From Astrocystis sublimbata (Eukaryota; Ascomycota; Sordariomycetes; Xylariales; Xylariaceae), in contig JAJNNY010000019.1 in assembly GCA_022453515.1 (NCBI GenBank), forward strand, positions 558,001 to 622,000: a stretch of DNA of 64,000 nucleotides, written 5' to 3'. This document shows, one piece after another, positions 59,890-64,000 of the stretch. Within the stretch, counting starts at the first letter, position 1; each line of letters begins with the position of its first letter. The translations under genes were made by a program, and so were the position numbers. The notes beneath the pieces are model-generated. The model was not told the origin of the DNA, did no database searches, and saw only the letters and a program-made list of their open reading frames with translations.

Positions 59890-62471
59890 GGTGGATTGGA
59901 TGAGTGGCTTGGTGGGAAGCCGTGGAGGTTTGGTGGGGGAACTTGGGTCGACTTTGCTGTTCGCGCAACTTGTCAGTTTGAGGCAATCAAAGCTATGATG
60001 ACACTGACGAATTTACCTTGGACAAAGCCGGGTGTTGGCCGAGTTGACGAGGTAATATCGAAAGATACTGGTTGCTGTTGCCGCTGCGAATGACGCAGAT
60101 ACAGTGATTGGGAGCGTAGAGTAGGTAGGTTGGAAGTGTTGTGCTTGTCTGGCAAGTATGATATGTAAGACAGGAGAGGGGAAGCCTGGGAGAGCGGGAA
60201 GAAGAGGAGAGAAGAGGACGAGGGAGGGGAAGCTCGGGGACTAATAAAAAGGCACAGGGTTGAAAGGAGGACAGAGGAGGGGTTGAGGTCCTGATGCAGC
60301 TATCCAGGCTGGCTCAGATGGCTCAGGCTCAGATGGGCAGCTCTTGTCCGTCCGCGGTTACGGTTACGGTTACGTGTTTCCAAGGCGGCACTGTGGGCGG
60401 TTAGAGCAGCACTTACAGTGACAGTGACCTACTGAAGTACAAGCAGGCCAAGGCATCGTAGGTATTTCCGGGTAGCTGCGGGTGTTGACCACGGCGGCAG
60501 GTACGAGCAGGTTACGGGCGGGACGGGTAGTCTGTCTGCTTAGGTACGGACAGGCAGGCAGGCAGGCAGGCCACACTTGAAGACATGATCGACGACCAGC
60601 TGATGCACTAGAACCGTTCCTTTGCCTCGCTGTCGCAATTCGTTGTCGTAATAGGCCGCAGCACTATTACCTAGCATGGCATGATGCGCGGGGTCGGGAA
60701 GACGATTAGACGCTTGAGCCATCATAGCACCACTTACTCAAAATAGCTATTACCTTGTCCTATGTAGGAACCTAGGTTGCCAAAGTCGCAGTCGTAAGAG
60801 ACCGGAACGGTGGCATGATACAAATACAGTGGCATCTTGACAACCAACGACATCGCGTGACCTCAGGTCCTCAAGGTCTAGATGCTCCGACGGCCACTGG
60901 CATCATTTCCGCGCGCGGGCATGCATGCGCCATGTACAGTACCTTAGCGGGCTTAGGTACGCCCGGGCAGCTAAAACATGCGCTCCCGGCGCTGAACTCC
61001 GCGTCCGCGTCGACGAGAGCTGCTGACAACGTATCATTTCGCATAGCTCGTTACCCGATGCGGCCTGGCGCGCTTCACGGGTGGGTCTGCGGATACTTGT
61101 ACAGCTGCGCTATCGTTCACCAAAACCTGGGGTAAATCCGGGGGCAACGGGGCCTCCTGCATCTTCCAGCCCCTCTATCCCCACCTGTGCTGAGCCTGTA
61201 CCTAGGACTGCTGCTGTGCGCCAGCCGAATCAGCCATCCATCCAGCATGAGCATGATCTGGTACCCAACCCCGATGAGAGCATATGACGTTGCGCCAAAC
61301 CCCCTCATCTCAACAGATCCCCCGACAGGCCCAATAAGAGACCAGTCCTGAATTTTGGGGAAGCGCAACTGCACACTGTGCCCTCGATTCAGCGGTTTCA
61401 TCACCACGCCCGGCGGCAGAGACATCGATCAACCAATTGCGGAATCCGGCATCACGTACCTCATCAAGATGCTTACTTAGTGCGTATATTGTAATAGTAG
61501 GTGTAGACGGCACCGCCGCGAACGGCCTCATTGGCTCGTCTGGGGAGCGACCTTATTCAAAGCGGGATTTTACCTCAAGGCCTAACGTTCTGTTCCAACG
61601 AGGTCTGCATATCGGGGCAAACGCCGACTTGACTATCAAATTTCGAAATGAAACCCGCAAAATATGAAGGCGACTTTTCGAGCCAAGAAAGAATGATACA
61701 AATATCAGCAGGTATTTATTTAGTGCCTACCTAGGCGCTCAAGGGTTAAAGGCTTGTTGAAATATCAATACGTAAGTAAGTATTCATGTATAGACCAAAT
61801 ACCATCACCAACCAACCCCGCATGCCTGTGTTACCTCCATATAGGTACCTATCTAGGTACCTACCTAACTAGACCCCTATGTCCCCTGTAATCCGGTATG
61901 CCCGGGCGTCGAGTGGAGATAACTTGTTTCCGGTCTGATCACAGCTACATAGGACGTTTTCTGTACCAAATCCATCTTGCAGCAGCAGTCCGCCTACTGG
62001 GCAGTATGTGGTCAAGTTGTTCAGATATTGAGCTGGATGCCGATTATATGTTGCTGCAAGGCCTGCAGGTAAAAGTGAGCTATCATGAGCTTGGCAGATA
62101 CGCGAGCCCGTGGTGCCATCAACATCAGTCGATCGTGGCCTGTTCAGCATGGAATATCACGTATAATTGGAGCCAAATCCACCTCCGAATGGCCACATTC
62201 GAGAAGAGGCATCATGTTGAGTTCGAATTGAATCACGTTGTCATTATGACCATACTAAAAGAGCGACACCCAACCCGCAAGCGTGGTAAGTATGTGAGTA
62301 AGGGCCAAAGCAAAGCACGCAAACACAGAACCCTGCGCCGTCCCATCTCGGACTCCCTCAACATCCGATCGAGACCCCATTATGGCTCCAACGAACGCCC
62401 GCGATAGCCCGAGTGTTGACCCACAGACCCCAGTCCCGTCCTCAATGCATCGTCACTCCCGACGCCGTCCG
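59890..62471. other. Gene-poor spacer with simple repeats
   Basis: 2.6 kb. Contains GGTTAC units at 60356-60374, CAGG repeats at 60550-60571, and nested TAGGTACCTA/TACCTAG palindromes at 61842-61868. A 169-codon plus-strand frame at 61898-62407 has no motif or splice support and is probably chance. Confidence 0.5.
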
Positions 62472-62867
62472 TTACTTCGTCTGCTGCTGCTGCCCTGAGC
62501 CCGCCACGCCTTTCACCGTGTCGTCCACCAGCCCCGTGGTGCTCTTGACCGTGTTGCCGGCGCCAGTGGTCGCGGACCCGGCGATGTTGCTCACGCCCTC
62601 GGTTGTCGACCGAACCGTGTTGCTGAGGCCCTCGGTCGTTGAGCCGGCGACGTTGCCCACGCCTTGGCCTGTTGTGTTGAGGGTGTCGCCAACACCCTCG
62701 GTGGTCTTGCCCACGGTGCTGTTCAGACCACCCAGGAGTCCGCCTTGGCCATCGGCCTTGTCGCCACCGGACAAGACATTGCTGACACCGCCGACGAGGC
62801 CCTGCAGGAGGCCATCTGGTCCTCCTTGCTGCTGACTCTTGTCCGATTTGCCGGGTGCGCCTGACAT
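62472..62867 (-). CDS. Small repeat protein of tandem 11-residue units (LEA/synuclein-like pattern)
   Basis: A single-exon 131-aa protein rich in Gly, Thr, Ser and Gln, without cysteine. From about residue 48 it consists of seven consecutive 11-residue units of the type x-G-N-T-V-x-S-T-T-E-G (for example LSNTVRSTTEG, VSNIAGSATTG, AGNTVKSTTGL). Eleven-residue periodicity with regularly spaced Thr/Glu and hydrophobic positions is typical of group 3 LEA proteins and of the synuclein KTKEGV repeat; both are disordered in solution and can form an amphipathic 11/3 helix on membranes or when dried. A role in desiccation, spore or membrane protection is likely but inferred. The N-terminal leader (MSGAPGKSDKSQQQGG) has no signal peptide. 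Confidence 0.7.
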   Translation of the reverse strand: MSGAPGKSDKSQQQGGPDGLLQGLVGGVSNVLSGGDKADGQGGLLGGLNSTVGKTTEGVGDTLNTTGQGVGNVAGSTTEGLSNTVRSTTEGVSNIAGSATTGAGNTVKSTTGLVDDTVKGVAGSGQQQQTK

Positions 62868-63719
62868 GGTTGCGGTGATAGATGGAGTGTGATGGGGTAT
62901 AGAGTTCTAGCTGTTCTTTTGAAGAGCGTGTCTGATTTGGCTTCTGGGTATTGATCTGCAAATTCTAGCGGGGTTTGACGGAGAATGTAGCAACCCAAGT
63001 CGAATCTCGCGGAGCGGTAGGCTGTTATACATGCCGTGTGGCTTTAGAGGGACAGTGACCAAGAAGGTGTTTGCCTCCTGCCGTTGGTATCCGCGCCTTC
63101 ACTTGTGTTGACGACGTACAGTGGTCGTCATGGACTCATTGGCTCATCACTATTAGCCACTGATGCTGGGGTGATGCTATCAAGCCATGGCACACTTCCA
63201 CGATTGGTATGTATAAAATGCGGAGAGCATCGACGCTACCCTGGTTCCAAACCTTATTGAGGTCAGGAGTTACACTTTACTCGGCTATGCAACGAGATGT
63301 TCCCTGCTCATTTTACTGGACATACTGCTAAGCAAGTTGAAGTGCCTCGAGGTCATTGTTGCTGTCATAGTGTCATACACGGGCCCATACTGAGCGCCAC
63401 GGTTGTGGCCGAGATGCTCTCATCAGGCGGTCTCCTGTCAGCAGGCGATCGGCTTGTGCAGTGCAACTCCCCTTTTTAGATGTCAAGCCAAGTTTACAAT
63501 CGCGATAGCAATAAAATTAGGAATTATCTGCCAGTTGAGCAATCTCAAAATACTATCTACGTTAAAACGATCCGATTCTCAGGTCGACTTTCTCTCTTTG
63601 CCGATGACCCTTAGCAACCAACCTCAAGACAACCATCAAAACACCCACTGAACTGATACCAGGACCAATGCATGGTAACCAACCTCTTCAACACAAAAAC
63701 ATGACTCATTATCATTATT
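62868..63719. other. Intergenic spacer
   Basis: About 850 nt. It includes the promoter of the repeat-protein gene (minus). No gene seen. Confidence 0.5.
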
Positions 63720-64000
63720 TCATTGCGATGCGGCTACAGGCGGTGATTTCTCGTCGTTACGCTTCCCCTGTGCTTGATCTGAATGTGCCGCATCGGGGGT
63801 CTCGGCCTCCTTCGTGGTCGGATCCTCCTTCGCAGCTTCGTCAGTCTTGGCGTCCCCTTCCTGCTTTTTTCCGAAAATATTGACAGTTGGCATGGGCATG
63901 GACGGCATGGACGGCATCTGCGGCATTGACCTCGGCACGAACGAGCTGAAGCTTGGGCCCGACGGTATCTCGGGCATCTTTGTTGGCACGTAAGACCTGA
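63720..64000 (-). CDS. Partial gene, C-terminal part, proline/methionine-rich then acidic
   Basis: The open frame runs off the right edge of the window, so only the last ~93 residues are seen. A Pro/Met/Ser-rich segment (MPQMPSMPSMPMP) is followed by NIFGKKQEGD and a low-complexity Lys/Glu/Asp/Ala tail. No domain is recognisable; it may be the disordered end of a larger protein. Confidence 0.45.
   Translation of the reverse strand, partial: RSYVPTKMPEIPSGPSFSSFVPRSMPQMPSMPSMPMPTVNIFGKKQEGDAKTDEAAKEDPTTKEAETPDAAHSDQAQGKRNDEKSPPVAASQ

Noticed and set aside
48222..60374. Telomere-like units (CCCTAA at 48222-48234; GGTTAC at 60356-60374)
   Set aside because: Only two or three units each; the second is not the fungal telomere sequence. 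Not evidence of a chromosome end.
61898..62407. 169-codon open frame on the plus strand
   Set aside because: No motif, no homologous feel, no splice or promoter support; composition looks random and it overlaps a repeat-rich spacer.

Overview
The window is nuclear DNA of a filamentous ascomycete (Pezizomycotina; a Sordariomycete is my guess, from memory only). Evidence: short spliceosomal introns, mostly 50-160 nt, with GTRNGT donors and CTRAC branch sites; Zn(II)2Cys6 regulators; a HET-domain gene; a secreted dipeptidyl peptidase IV; and long gene-poor spacers carrying the palindrome TACCTAGGTA. Gene models were built by hand from reading frame, splice signals and family motifs. I saw no tRNA, rRNA, CRISPR array or transposase gene.

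Layout. 1-5 kb: a von Willebrand A relic and a six-exon SNF2-like helicase (minus), three of whose five introns are copies of one another (introner-like elements). 5-12 kb: an intracellular GH43 glycosidase, a small membrane protein and a 181-aa secreted protein. 12-21 kb: a Zn2Cys6 regulator, a molybdenum-cofactor oxidoreductase of the sulfite oxidase family and a dienelactone hydrolase-family enzyme. 22-40 kb: a secreted class II heme peroxidase, then a region bounded by two tyrosine/homogentisate catabolic genes, fahA (24.7-26.0 kb, plus) and hmgA (37.7-39.2 kb, minus). Between them lie a Zn2Cys6 regulator, a SAM methyltransferase and an FAD monooxygenase. 40-48 kb: DPP IV, a HET gene with an in-frame stop, a gene fragment and a vWA protein. 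48-52 kb: a 918-aa protein with an N-terminal 2-oxoglutarate/Fe(II) oxygenase domain. 54-59 kb: a very large gene joining a DyP-type heme peroxidase to a complete glycyl-radical-enzyme domain. 59-64 kb: a small basic-tailed protein, a protein built of tandem 11-residue repeats and a partial gene at the window edge.

How the genes fit together. HmgA opens the homogentisate ring, and FahA performs the last step, giving fumarate and acetoacetate. The regulator between them may control both, and the methyltransferase and monooxygenase suggest an inserted secondary-metabolism module, though no synthase is visible. The two most notable items are the DyP-glycyl radical enzyme fusion (54.6-58.4 kb) and the homologous introns inside the helicase gene (2.3-4.4 kb). 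Several conserved genes miss their expected frame by exactly one base next to a short homopolymer, which may be an assembly artefact or early decay.
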